A stretch of DNA of 64,000 nt from Wuchereria bancrofti (lineage: Eukaryota > Nematoda > Chromadorea > Rhabditida > Onchocercidae). A program made the position numbers and the translations under genes. Where the stretch lies: NCBI GenBank assembly GCA_005281725.1, contig SSBO01000012.1, positions 14,409,704 through 14,473,703 on the forward strand, written 5' to 3'. Each line of letters opens with the position of its first letter. The stretch's first letter is position 1. Under the pieces are notes generated by a model. It ran no database searches. It was not told where the DNA came from and saw nothing but the letters and a program-made list of their open reading frames with translations. Of this stretch, positions 37,001 to 49,765 are shown in pieces.

Positions 37001-39773
37001 GTACTTCCAAAAGTTATTCCCCTATATTCCACTTTTTTTTATGCAATACAGGATAAGAGAAAAGTGAGGTAAGCTAAAAAGCATAGCAACCAAAAAAGAA
37101 GTATGAAGCAAAACTGAAATAACATCTAAAAATTATTACAGTCAAAGTCAACCTGAGATTCCATTTTTCTGGTGGAAGTGTGACTAGTATTTATGTCTAT
37201 ACGCCGTTTTACTGCACCATTTAGTAGGATCTTCGATCCCGATGTAAAACATTTAGACGTTGATGGCCTGTTATCATCATAGCCATTATGATTTGCAAAG
37301 TCCAGGTGAGAGTTAATGCGAACTGGCGGAGAGCTGAAATAAGCAGAATAAATTCAAAAATTTGTAAGGTTTCATTTTTGTTCTGAAAAAGCATAAAGAT
37401 TTTTATAAGTTCTGTACTTCAGAGAAAGAATAAACGACCATAACCAAGAAATCCCAACTACCACAAGAAAATTAGAATCAGCATACATGACACAATTCAT
37501 TTTTTAGAACTTGAAAAATCATACTTAAGTCGTCTAACATTATTTGTGCCATGGAGCATGTCCCGAGCAAAATATTTCGTGAGTTTTGTCGACCCATCAT
37601 TCGTTTGAATAGAATTTGAATTGTTCAGATGTTTTCCTGCACCTTTATGTGGAGTGTCCGAGACAGCATGACTTTTTGGCGATTGGTTGTTGGGATTAAC
37701 AGCTGCTGATAATGTACTAACAGTACTACTCACACTTGAACTACGCGCTGACGATGTGGATGAATTTATTTTTAACCGTTTGGCGCTAAAAAAGATCTTA
37801 TTTGCTATATAAGCTACATGTCTTTATCTGATAGTATTATAACAAAGTATTCCCTACTTTTTTAGTAGTAAAACAGATAAGTTCATGATGTTTCAAAAAT
37901 ATATTCTCATTGCGTGTTTAAAATGATTTCAAACATCAAATCATGTCAGGTAAAACGCTGCTGACATGCTTACGAAATTAGAATTCAAACTTCTCGAAAT
38001 CCGCACCGGATTTTCAGATGCTTTAAAGAACTGCATTACTATGACGCTCAACTAATCAGAAGACACTTGCTATGGGTGATGAATAATAAAACGGGTCAAA
38101 GAAAAACCGACAAATTAATCCGATTATAAAAATCCGTCATACTGGAATGTCAGCTCTGTTTATTTCCCAGACAATGGGCTGGAAAGCTTCTAATGCATAA
38201 TCCAACGTCAGATTGTATTGACACATCAGTATCAAATCAGCGGCACTTTTCACCTTCTCCTTTCTTCCGCGTAACACCCTTTTCCACGACAAAAAGCTCA
38301 TGACATGTTATAAATATATGCAAAAGAAATGACAAAGAAGAAACCATCGAGCTGGAGGTGAACGTGGTGATGACGAACTATCTCGATAATTTGTTTGAAT
38401 CATACGTAGTCCTGTAGAGTCAAATGACGGTGGTGCATGATTTGAGGTTGACCCTAAACACAGTGTCTCGGCAATTAATTTAAAAATTTTTAGTGTCATT
38501 AACTTTATTTACACTGATCCGACAACTAACTCCACATCACATAACATCGAGAAACTTACTGAATAAATCTGACTTCTTTCTTTTCAGTTTGTATAAGACA
38601 TCATAAATTTGTATCCCGTCCACGAATTTTAAGATAAAATTAAAAGTTATAGTCCAACAAATTCATTAATCTTCCTGCGGTGAACTGATTTTCAAATGAA
38701 AGGGTATAGTAAATGTGATTTTCTATTAGAAAATTCAAAACAGACCAGAATTAGCACTGGAAACCATTTCGTATCCACGTTCACGTCCAATTATTTCGCA
38801 TGTTCTTGACGTGCTTTGTCCTGAATTAGATGCCGACGAATTTAGCACAGTGCAATTCTTCGCAGCAGATCGCATCACTGATTGTTTTTCAAAATCAAGA
38901 CTTTGACTATAATAAATTCCATTTAGCAAACTTCATGTGGAAAAAAACCAAGAAAAAAAGCATTATGATAACAACTTATGTGCATATTGACAACACAATA
39001 TCTGACCTTCTTATATGTAAAGAGAGTAAAACAAGAATCGAAAAAATGAAAAGAAAAAAAGCGAGAGAATGTCAACATAAAAGAGTGAGATGAAATTTAC
39101 CTCTAAAAATAAAGAAAAAATGAATTGCCAATTAGTTCAAAAATCTTTGTGAAATTTCATTCTTAAAATGCAGCTACCCCACATTATAATTACTAATACC
39201 AATAAGAATAATTCACTGAATGATTGTTATCACTGTTCCTTTCGGTTCCCTTTTTTGATTTATTTGTCGGTCCTTTCCTAGCTCAAAATTGCTTCGTACC
39301 ATCAACTCATCTACTGGACAACTACAACCAATGCTAGTTCAGGAGAGGCTTTCACGTAAATTCATTCAAACTTCTCAATAGGTCCCAACTGTTCACTTTT
39401 TCTTTTTCCCCCCATTGAGATGAACAAAATAGAAAGAACGCACATCTTGAAGAATGAAAAAAAACAATGACTGTCTCTTCTCTTCGCTGTATGCAAACTA
39501 AACAGTTTATTTTTAGGTGAGCGTATCGTTTTGTTAAAATACAAGGATATCATTCAAGGCCCTATTTTATCTTATATTTTCACCTTTTCAGTAAATGAAC
39601 ATTGTGTGAAGTACTAAACCTATTAGAAACATATTTTTTGTATTAAATTTCTTAAATCATGACCTGCCATCGAAATTATCCCATATGGAATATGTTAAAA
39701 AAATAGAATAATACCTCGATTTAGCAAATGGAATATATGCTTGAATCAATGCAGTGGGATCAATTTGCGCCAT
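34058..39773 (-). CDS. ubiquitin-specific protease (USP, peptidase C19), USP36/42-like
   Basis: Thirteen exons join in phase: 39773-39715, 38906-38746, 38453-38345, 37785-37525, 37333-37153, 36774-36646, 36534-36399, 36322-36221, 36102-35970, 35842-35624, 35376-35253, 34955-34791 and 34249-34058 (656 residues). USPs cut ubiquitin from proteins. Residues 1 to about 290 are Ser/Asn-rich and probably disordered. The catalytic domain starts near 301: Cys box GVGLCNYSNDCFLNAVLQ (nucleophile C318), QEDAHE box, zinc-ribbon cysteines C446, C449, C495 and C498, LLLIQIKRF, and His box VEHGHYIAVVRG (H573) followed by YYMFDDEQ (acidic residue D590 or D591). The layout resembles USP36/42/17. Two oddities are SNDC in place of the usual GNTC and a very short tail after the domain. 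The start MAQIDPTALIQAYIPF is the only ATG upstream in frame. Family certain, subfamily likely. Confidence 0.9.
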
Positions 39774-40780
39774 GAAACGATAGAAAAGCCAACAACGATT
39801 GATGCCATACAGAAATCTGTCACTTTAAGCATCCACCACAACACTACTGCATAAACAATTGTTGTCGCTTGCTTTTGTCACAATACCTGCATTACTGATT
39901 AGGGTTGCTAGAGATAAATAGAATTCTCGCACAATAAGGTATAACTACAAGGTCTCAAACAGTAGTTCCTTGAAAATTTGTTTATGGTGTCATTTTTCCA
40001 TTTATTCCTCGATTTTACCGCTGCCCACGGCTATCAGTGGATCGGGAATCCTCGGTATTTTCGTTCGAATCAAGTATGCTAATTTCTAAACTTCTCGTTT
40101 AATTAAGCTACTTAAAGGATCCAAAGACTTTACTCCCAAGTTCAACTGGCATATTATTTTTTATAGTAAAATGTTTGAGAGACAAAACTATTAACTAAGC
40201 AAATAAAGAAATCTGTGAAATTATCAATCTAGCATGTATCAGTAATGAGATGTAAATTATTTCCTGTTCTGTTGGATATATACAATTTACGTATGCGTGT
40301 ATGAACGACGTGACGAAAATGAAAGACTACGTGATGTAGGTGACACTCTTCTTGCACATACACAAGCGAATAACTTAGGAATAAAAATTTACATATTATG
40401 CAGCAAAGCTAGAAGTATTAATTAGCCTACATCTCTTCCAGAGCTTCATGTTGCTCTTGCAGTTACCAATACACGTACACGCTCAACAGAAACAAGAGGT
40501 TGTGCAACGCACGTCAAGCAAAAAGATAAGTACACGCCCACACTCGTCTGAATTCCTGCCGTTAACCGCCCAAATAAACGGGTCATCAAATGTTTTCGCT
40601 CCAAAACCTTTCTCATTCGGATAATGATTGCTACTTAAGCACAATGTTCATATCAATTCCAATGCTAGACGGGACTGCTAATCAGCTAATCTCACTCCCT
40701 CGTACCTGTTCCGTGTAACGTAATCCCGAAATTAACGTTATCTACACGCGCTATAACGCTGCAACAGTAGCTCTTCGTAG

Positions 40781-40815
40781 CGCATATGCGAAGCCACGCG
40801 ACGTGTTGCGTCGCG
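40781..40815. repeat. CpG-rich palindrome cluster
   Basis: CGCATATGCG (40781-40790) is a perfect palindrome. Seven bases further on, 40797-40803 and 40809-40815 (CGCGACG and CGTCGCG) form a perfect 7-bp stem around a 5-nt loop. They sit in a segment much richer in CpG than the surrounding AT-rich DNA, about 1 kb upstream of the USP start codon. A regulatory or structured-RNA role is possible but unproven. Confidence 0.6.
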
Positions 40816-41393
40816 GATGGCGCTGCGTATCTGGGCCGTGTCATAGCCGAGAGTTGGATGTGTGACAAAGTGAGCGAATGAATTTGACAAATGCATAATT
40901 GTGGTAGGTCTGACAAATGCATGAATTGACGTCCCTACAACACCGAATTAAATTTGCAATGATTTTATTTTAATGTCCTGTGCAGTTAATTTTACCGAAT
41001 TTCTCCTGAAAATTCAATCAAGAAAAAAAAATAGTCATAATGATATGCACAGCATGGCGACAGCAACCTCCCAGAGAAAGATATACGATGTGCTGATATA
41101 AGCACGTCGCGATGGATCCAAGAGTATGCTGGAATGCTAGTTGTACTGTAGAAATTGGCTATGTCGACGAAGTGTAGATTAAAATGAAATTGGTGCTTAA
41201 CTTTTCAGTAGCATTATGCATTATGTAGTCGAAAAATACGGCACAAAGTCCCAAAGAAAATTTTGATTTTGGCAATGAAAATTATCGGCTTGAAGTGGGG
41301 CAGACATAAAACGATAAAAATTTTTTGATTATCAAAAGATATGAAAGGATAAGAATCGGTCCTGAAAGTCAGGATCGCTTTAATGAGTGGCAT

Positions 41394-41487
41394 TTCTATT
41401 TGGGTTCCCAAACCTCCCACAAAAAAAAAAAGAAAAAAAGTTCTATTTGGGTTCCCAAACCTCCCCAAAAAAAAAAAAGAAAAAAAG
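41394..41487. repeat. two-copy 47-bp tandem repeat
   Basis: Copies 41394-41440 and 41441-41487 each run from TTCTATTTGGGTTCCCAAAC through CTCC to a poly-A tract interrupted by G. They differ by about one base. The repeat keeps the frame open on both strands, which explains the overlapping ORFs there. It looks like a recent local duplication, probably non-coding. Confidence 0.9.
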
Positions 41488-42247
41488 TGAAATGGCACTA
41501 CCCTTCTCAGTATATATTTGATGAATGAATCCTGAACACTTCGTTCTCCAAATGACATTTACATAAATTCCTTCCGAATTACTGAATTCATTCCTTGAAT
41601 AGATTGATAAATAACAAATCAAAGGAAACGAGAAATTCTTTTATTTTCTTCTTTTGGCATTTAATTCATTAATCCGGAACACAATGCTTTATACCAAATA
41701 TACAATTTGCACAATGAATAAGGCAATGACATTGTAACAAATGTTAGGAAATGCTTCATTAATTATAAAGTAAGAGATTCCTACAGTGAGAAATGACCAT
41801 GCTGAAGGAAACAGTTAGACATGTCATTGTCCAGAATATTGGAAGCATACAAATTGTTTGTACTTTTAAGAAATTACGAGATTCCTATTGTAAAGAATAA
41901 CATGTTGAAGATAACCAGATATGAACATAAGCTTGAATCTTGATTTTGTTTTCATTAATTTTTCAATTGTGAGCTGCCGCATCACTCACTTTCACATTTC
42001 ATCAAAAAGAGATGTTGAAGCGTGAGATCAAACCAGGAATTATGGATTCTGAATCCATTACCTTTCAGAAGTATCTGAGAAGACAAGAGATTGGAATAAT
42101 TAAGAAGTAAGGTACTGGGAGTCAAAGAATGCGTACACTCAAAATTTTCTGCAAAATCATGAGATCATGAAAATAAAAGAAACACATCACGTCTAAAGAA
42201 TCCAGCTAATTACCATTCTTATGCAAAGATATTCTCTTCGGCTCCTA

Positions 42248-45200
42248 TTATAATAACGCTAGAGTGTCAGAATTAATTGCAATTTCTCCTTTTTGAATAT
42301 ATTGCGCTGAATTTTTCGTAACCTGAAATGGTATGAATTTGAAACTTGGTATTTCACATATAACCAAATCTAGTTGCATAGCAAATCAACCAGCAAATTA
42401 TTAATACAACAGTCAAGTCACATAAACTCAAATAATTCTTGAAAAAGTCACCAAAAATAATTTAATAGAACTTAACAACTGTCACAATAATTCGTAAAGG
42501 ACAATCAAATAAATTTTGATAGACTGAATGCTTATAATTATTACTTGTCATTCTTAAGTAAAGAAATCTTAAATGCTTAGATACATAAGAGCATATAATA
42601 ACCTGATCTAATCGATAGAGATAATTCACCATCACACCATAACTACTTTCCATTCCTTTTGTTGTTGTATCAGCTTTCCAATTTACGGCATAAATTTCTG
42701 CGCCATTTCGCAAATGAAAATTTTCTAAAATAAATGCAGAATATCTATAAAATTTGAAAACCCAAGCAGATTAAAATCTTAATTTAAATTAAACTGCTTC
42801 CATGAAATAAAACAGTTTGAATTTTTAATTACAAATACGAAAGATAAATAATTGGAAAAGTGAAAGCAGGAAGCAAAGCTTAGTCAGTGTTTCAAACATA
42901 GTAACAGTACGCTGAGTGTGAAATGCATTTTTATGCAAGATAAAAAGAATTTCTAAGACAGCAAAAAGGTGTAACAATCAATAAAAACAGTGAATTACTA
43001 ACTTGAAAAAGATGAGTTATAAAGTGGAAAGAGTATAATTAACAAAAGTTAATTCGCATCTCATCGTTCACGAGTACATAAACTTAAAATTGTGGAAGGT
43101 TATTTAGTTTAGCAGTAATTACATCTCATCTAATGCTTCATAATAAAGGAACTAATACCATACATGCAATAATAGTAAACTACCAACCAACGGGATCATA
43201 AGCACGTCCTGTAGCAGAATGTTTTACTTCCAGCAAATACCGAACCGCTAAATGCATAATAATCTCGAAAATTTTTTCATACCTGTAAATATTTTTCAAG
43301 ATTTGGTGGAAAGGAATATTCTCGAATACCGTATTAGGAGGGAATTATACGATTAATTCTCTCTATAAAGCAACAAAATTTCATTTTTACCAAATTTAAG
43401 AAGCCCGTATTGGTTAACAACTCCATCAATATTATCTCTCGACTCAATAACAGAGAGATAAAAGATTGAGGCATATATACCAAACCGAAATTTTCCCTAT
43501 TCACCTACCTCGAGCTCATATCTTCCATTTAAGACACTGCTTTCATTACTTGCAAACAACACCACTGCGGTGAGCAATTCTTCAAATTCTTTTTTTTTAA
43601 AACCACCATTATTCGAAAAAAAAACTAGCTTACTTGCTAACATTAATTTTGTTCAAATGATCCAATAAAAACAATCGTACAAGCTCGACTATTCTAATGT
43701 CGCCTTCGAAGAATTCATTTTCCTCACACACAGCCAATAATCTTTCATCAATCACATCTCCTGAAATATTTAGAAGATAATAAACGGAAAAATAATAATT
43801 AGTAGTGTCATTCCATTCAATTAATTTTACGCATTCTTAATTTTTAAAAATTTTTTCAATGTTTTTTTCCCAATTCAAAAACTTTTTTTATTCTATTTTC
43901 TTTTTTCTTTTTTAAATCTGCTCGCCACATGTCAGCGATATATTAAACCGCTATGGCGCTGAAGCAGGAGTTTGATATCAGATGCCTACCACCGTGGATC
44001 ACATCCAGTAACATCCAATTTCATTGAAAAATCCAAACCGGTATGATTTGAAATCATCAAAACCTCATGACCATTCAGAGAAATACATGAGGTATCGCTA
44101 AATTAATTGATATGAAGAAGAAAGTCATCACTTTAACTTTCCCGATATATTAGGAAGTATTTGAAATTAATTATTCTTGCAATACTTTTGTTTTCAATCT
44201 CATGTTAAGACTTTTAACCTCACATTAAAGAAACGTTTTACCAGATGGCGCTGCACATTTAAGGGATCGTAAAAGCCAGCCACGAAAATAAGGCATAGGT
44301 GATAAAGTTGCAAATATGCGTATGTGCGGGTTAGTGTTTGAAATCTCTGCAATTACCCGCTTTATCAACATATTACCCAGATCGATACCACGCAACCCTA
44401 TAATTATTATAGCTGATTTGAAGCGAACAATCAACACGAATTGTGAATATTATTTATAATTAAAGTTCGATGATGCTTTGAGATCCCAGATATCCTTCTG
44501 AGATGAATAACAACATCCTCCCATCTCTTCTGAAAAAGTCAATGTTACCGTCGTTGAAATGGGACATGAATCAGTTGGCACAACGGTTGTTAAATAAGTA
44601 GTCTTGAATTGAAACTTCGCCAAACACACAAAACGTCTGCCAGTATCTTGCCATAAAAGTGTAATGTTCAGTTTTAAAGATTAAAAAGAGTGCAAGAAAT
44701 AGCGAGTAAAGACTATTCTAATTAGAAAATTGATATTAAGTGCATTCTGAAAATGATATAAAGATACCAAAACCTGCTTGTGTTGATGATATCGAATAAA
44801 ACATCGCTGTATCACTTGAATTTTCATCCTCGAGTATATCGGCGTCATTCATTATACTCTGAAAGTTGATAGAATCACAATTTTGTTATAGAATAAATGG
44901 ATCTATAGTAAACTATATATTTGCTTTCAGTTATTTATTGCGTGGCCATTTCTATCGCCATTACTGTCATAGAAGATATAAGAAAGCTATACGGAAACAG
45001 TTCCATAATTGTCCTTTAAAAGCTAAGAAATAAGAACTGCTAAGAAATTCATATGAGAATTCTGAAAGATACTGTCATCTGAATGTGGTCATATCCATCA
45101 TCACTGATCCTGAAGAATCTTAAGTGATAAATGACGAACATGTAAAATGACAATTCTATTTAGCGAATTTAACTTAGAGACTATAATTTAGCAGAAAATC

Positions 45201-46903
45201 CAACTGACTTCAAGATTTTTGACAATCTTTTTCATAAATGCGGCATAAACAACAACTAGCGGTTCACGAGCCATTGCTTCATGCATAAACACAAAGCAAC
45301 GTCGATTAGGGCCAAGGCGTCGTTTCATATCTATCAAACCGGCTAATGGATGCACAGCTTCATATTTCATAACCTAAGAAAAAGAAAACTGATGAATAAT
45401 TGTATAACTCACTCATTCTGGATCACCTAAAAATGTCACGAAACTACATGTGCAGTTACATTTGAAAACCAAAAAACTGAATTTCAAACTTTACTCAGAG
45501 AATAAAAATTTACAGATTTAACCACTCGTCAATAATAGTATGGCAGAAATTTCTCATAAATCCTGAAAATAAAAAAGTTACAAATGTAATTAGACTAACT
45601 TTATCAAGAATATCACCCGGTGATTCAATCGTCAGTTGTTGCAAGCGCAAATTACTTTGACAAAACCAAAGCGTCAGTAATTCATGAAAACAATTTTCGA
45701 CCGGTCGTAACGCTGCACTTTCAGTTCGGGTCAAATCCGAAGAACAGAGCATTTCCTGAAATTCAAAAGTGAAATAATCACTATTTAGTAAATATCCCAA
45801 ATTCCAATTCATATCATATTGTCGTTATGATAAAGATAGCCTTTCTTTATTAGTGATCCAATTTCTACCTTTACAGAGAAATAAGATTTAACGAAATTTT
45901 TCTATTGAGAAATGTATAATGACTATACACACTAAGGTATCAGCACGCATTGAACATATCCTTTCCACACCGCCTGTTATGTTGCCAATAGATTGGAAAA
46001 GTCGAAAATAATGTGGACGTGATGCTGAAGCAACATTCATAAATGCTTGTTCATTCTGAAAATGGATTAATCTTAATTCATTTAAAAGAAAAAAAAAAAA
46101 GAAATATTTATATTCCAGAAATGTATATTCTCATAGCAACATACCAGCATATTAATTTTTACTAAATATTTCAGAGTCCGTACCCCACTAATACATACCA
46201 TTACCTTACAGTCATTTGATCATAGATTTTTTTTTTGACTGCGTTTGTATTATAATGCTGAATTAATGAGAATGAATTGCAAACTTTATGATAGAGTTCA
46301 ATGGATCGTTTAAGTACTGCATGATCTACACCAAAATTCTGCGAAAGTTTAACCAAAATAGAACGTCGGTGCAACATGGATGATGCAAAATACTTTTCGA
46401 TTAGCTGTTCTCCAGCATCCTGTAAAATGATGTAAATCTGTAAAGTCGGAAGCGTTAGAGCCAAATTGTTAAGAATCATCAATACTTTAATCGAAAGAAA
46501 CGTTAAAGAAAAAATCTTAAAAGTTAGTAACGTGAATCTCTTTAGGATAAACATATAGTCGTATTCCCCTAATAAATGTATCAATCCAACTGATAAAGAT
46601 GGAAAAATATAGTTTCTAAACTTCAGACTTATGAAATAACGTAGATGTATAACATTCTTACTGGAGAAGTTCTGGCATGGAAATCTCTTCTTACAAAACA
46701 AAAGTACTTACATGCCATTGGTCGGATGATGAATGGGACGTAAGTTTGCTGTATATATCTCGGACAATCGTTGAATTAGCTCGATGCCCTTTGGCTGTTA
46801 CACGATGATGAGGACCGAAAGTAAGTGCGAACAATTTTCTTGTAATAGCATTCCTCTGCCTTATCAGAAATAATAAATTAGGTGTAACTGATCGACTAAA
46901 CAT
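42248..46903 (-). CDS. malonyl-CoA decarboxylase (MLYCD)
   Basis: Eleven exons join in phase: 46903-46712, 46419-46210, 46055-45933, 45755-45600, 45373-45209, 44858-44774, 44397-44242, 43760-43634, 43282-43188, 42724-42603 and 42322-42248 (501 residues; human 493). The enzyme converts malonyl-CoA to acetyl-CoA and CO2, which relieves the block on carnitine palmitoyltransferase and favours fatty-acid oxidation. Marks: YEAVHPLAGLIDMKRRLGPN-RRCFVF, LGNMLIKRVIAEI, FATLSPMPYFRGWLL (S343, matching human Ser329) and DPVENFHLRNGAEIYAVNW (H440, matching human His423). The N-terminus MFSRSVTPNLLFLIRQRN is Arg/Ser/hydrophobic without acids, as in a mitochondrial presequence. The C-terminus is LALL, so the peroxisomal SKL-type signal of the human enzyme is absent. 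The ATG lies 8 nt after a TTTCAG acceptor, a likely spliced-leader site. Confidence 0.93.
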
Positions 46904-46910
46904 TACAAAC

Positions 46911-48051
46911 CTGAAACAATACATTTCAAATTCATTATTCGTCATAAAATAACTATATATTTACGATCAATTCTCATGCCGTTTTCATGCTAATTCGGAT
47001 TGGTAATAATACAACGAAACCAATTCTGACCATATTTATGGATAATCATTTATTGTTTAGATGACACACGAGAAAACAATGAAACTGAAGTCGTAACAAC
47101 ATCTTCTAGTGACCCTTTCCGTGATTATCTCCATCCTGCTTATAATCACCCCAGCCGTAAAGTACAACAATTAGTTTGGAGAAACAGCTAATCTCTTATT
47201 CATAGGCTATGAATGATAAAACAATAGCCGAGGATTATTCATGCGGAAGCGCTGTCATTTGTTTAGCAGTGTGATTGGATACATTTCGACTAAATTTTAG
47301 TCTACTGAAGGAAATTCATAAAATTAAAGTAAATGATCAAATTGTTTGACTTCAGTTAAGTGATAAATCTCGGGCTTTAGTTATGAGAAGGCCAATTATT
47401 AAAGCAATCTCTTTATTAAGGGGAATAGAAGAGTAACTAAAACGTGACATCTTGTCTCTCATGAATGTAAAGACAACTTTTTAGACTTTCATGCACAATA
47501 AGTCATTCCATGATTAAGGATACTCTTAAAATCATTGCATTTAGTAACATGTTAACTTTAATCAACATCCGAACATCATGCTCCACATCCCACATCACGC
47601 AAGACAAAGGATTAATAATCCACCTAAATGATAACTGAATATTTAATGGAGACATAAGCATAATCTAAGACATGAGTGGTACATAAGGTTTTTTAGCAAT
47701 GAGGAAAGTACCCAAAAGCATAATAGCATAAGTTACCCAGCAAAAGGTTCACAATGTCGACCATCAAAACCCTAAATGAATACTACAACACAAAATTCAT
47801 TATAAAGTAGCATCTATCTCTTTTTTTTCAAATAAGGGATATTTCCACTCTTAAGTAGATATCTCCAATATTTCCCTTAAGCTTTAAATCTCAAATTTCT
47901 TACGAGAAACTTTGGGTTCTTTTTTTGGGTTTACATGAAAACAAGAGTTTAAATTGGAAATTTGTTCTAAAATCAACAAAACAATCCTGAATAACAATAA
48001 ACACAAAACAAATTATAGAAATCCAAAAGAAAAAATAGTGTAAGACAATAT
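46911..48051. other. intergenic, no gene seen
   Basis: About 1.1 kb lies between the EXOS-1 stop codon and the malonyl-CoA decarboxylase acceptor. Both genes read on the minus strand. No ORF with a domain or splice-bounded exon is visible. The spacing is too long for a classical C. elegans operon but does not exclude one. Confidence 0.5.
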
Positions 48052-49765
48052 TCAATGATTCAGATCAGGTATATGCGCAACTTTTCGAGGTTCACGTATA
48101 CCTGTTATAACTGATTTTACTTCACCAAAAGAACATGGTATCATTCGTTCACCCAAATCACCAATACCGCTCACAACACCCAATTCATCTTCTACGATAC
48201 TGAGTAAATATGAATGCTGATTATCACCGAAGCCAATAACACGTGCTAGAATAACATCACCGGGATGTATACATTGATCTAGTTTTACCTGCAAAAATAT
48301 ATCAGGCCCTATTTAAGGAATCATCGAGATTGTTACAGCAGATAGTTTTGTTTCTTCCTAATATTAATCGCTATTCGGTTTAATCCGCTCATCATTTAAA
48401 GTTATAATTAACCTGTATGCAACAATTTTTTCCTACGTTATTTGAAAGTTTCTGAAAGTATGAAAACAACACAGTATACATAAGTTCATCCGAAAATGAA
48501 AGCAATAGTGTATAACTATCTATCATTGATATATATATAAAGTTCAATAATCCAACTAAAAAAAAAATCACTTTTTCTTTCTCGATTGGCATTATATCTT
48601 CTTTCCTCAATATTCCATTAAATTCGTGAGATAAAACGGAACACTCCACGCAGTGTATCGTACATTTGGCAAACCTCTGACCAATATTTTGCACCTAAAA
48701 ATACGCTAACTACATCAATGTGACCTATATCCAAATCAAAAACAAAAGCTTAGTATGCTTAATTAGCCTATACAGCGTTCTTTATCAACATTTTAAAGAG
48801 CTTAGGATCTTAAAAAAATGAACTTGATATCTTAAAAAGGATAGAAAAAAATTTTAAAAAAATAAGCTTGATGTCGAAAATGTTCAATCCGCTAATAAAT
48901 TAAGGCACATTTTATGTTCACTTAGAATTGTAAATTTTGAGATTTCTTCTTTTGTTTTGTTTTCTAACTTTTTCGGTAACGATGTAGAGATGAACTTTAA
49001 GAAAAATAAACCTTTGCAGTTGCAATACACCCCACATATGGCATGACATGTCGTTTCTCTTTTTCCGATTCTCGTCGTACTTCCACTATTTTCGTTTCTT
49101 TGTCACGCTGTAAATTAGACTGCAGGAATAAAAGTATTATTATTTCAATTCTTGCTCTATTCAACATCTTCCAAACTCCCAACTTTAAAAAAAATAGGTA
49201 ATAACAAATGAAAGTGTTTGTGTTCCCCACATGTCTCCAAGTGACAAACTTCTCTCAGGTTGAAATTCTCTTCCCGAAGAGAAACCCTTCCGTGTCCACG
49301 CAAATTCTGCAAAGTGAAAAGTAAAGACACTCTACAAGATTTAGGATTTTCCAAGGTAGCTAAACCAGCTATATCTTCGAGAAATACATTTAAATCGGAC
49401 AAATAATACAAGCAGTATGTCATGTTTTTATCCTTTTTTCATGCTTATCAGTGAAAATGATAATTACCACCTAATTTTGAAAATATACCAATCTATAATA
49501 TGGAACCTAAATGTATGTAGTAGAATAAATCATTTCTATTCCTACGTGAGATAGAAAAACTTACCTCGACAGTTGCATACATATGCAAGGCACCAGCTAG
49601 TGATGCATAAATATGTCCGAACAATTCGTAAGTACCAATACCTGCCTTCAACTGTTCACTAATAGGAAAGAGCCGATCACCTGGTATCACATACTTGTTG
49701 CATCCTTCACCTCTGAGAAATGCATTGCTGCCACTGCCGCTGCCGCCACTGTTGCTTGCATTCAT
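48052..49765 (-). CDS. exos-1: exosome complex component CSL4 (EXOSC1)
   Basis: Four exons join in phase: 49765-49565, 49107-49012, 48694-48572 and 48288-48052, giving 218 residues (human EXOSC1 is 195). CSL4 is one of the three RNA-binding cap subunits of the RNA exosome, which trims and degrades RNA 3' ends. Marks: an N-terminal Ser/Gly-rich leader, then YVIPGDRLFPISEQ and GIGTYELFGHIYASLAGAL (N-terminal domain); MPYVGCIATAK, FNGILRKEDIM and HPGDVILARVIGFGD followed by SYLLSIVEDELGVVSG (S1 domain and C-terminal part); and a C-terminus with REPRKVAHIPD, matching human FRKVARVQPE. The ATG directly follows a TTTCAG acceptor, consistent with trans-splicing. Exon 2 has a second in-frame acceptor 12 nt upstream (start 49119), which would add SNLQ. 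Confidence 0.93.

Larger units (their letters stand above)
39774..42247. other. intergenic region upstream of the USP gene
   Basis: This holds the presumed USP promoter side and the 3' flank of the malonyl-CoA decarboxylase gene. It includes a locally GC-richer segment (about 40690-40870) and a 47-bp tandem duplication (41394-41487). The ORFs at 40692-40922 and 41214-41558 are short, lack domains and overlap these features. No gene is supportable. Confidence 0.5.

Noticed and set aside
41214..41558. 114-codon minus-strand ORF
   Set aside because: It is kept open by the 47-bp tandem repeat and poly-A tracts and has no domain.
46201..46701. 166-codon minus-strand ORF read as one exon
   Set aside because: Only 46419-46210 is coding; the rest is intron 1 of malonyl-CoA decarboxylase. 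The joined exons fit the family.
49157..49423. 88-codon minus-strand ORF inside exos-1 intron 1
   Set aside because: There is no domain, and the flanking exons splice directly in phase across it.
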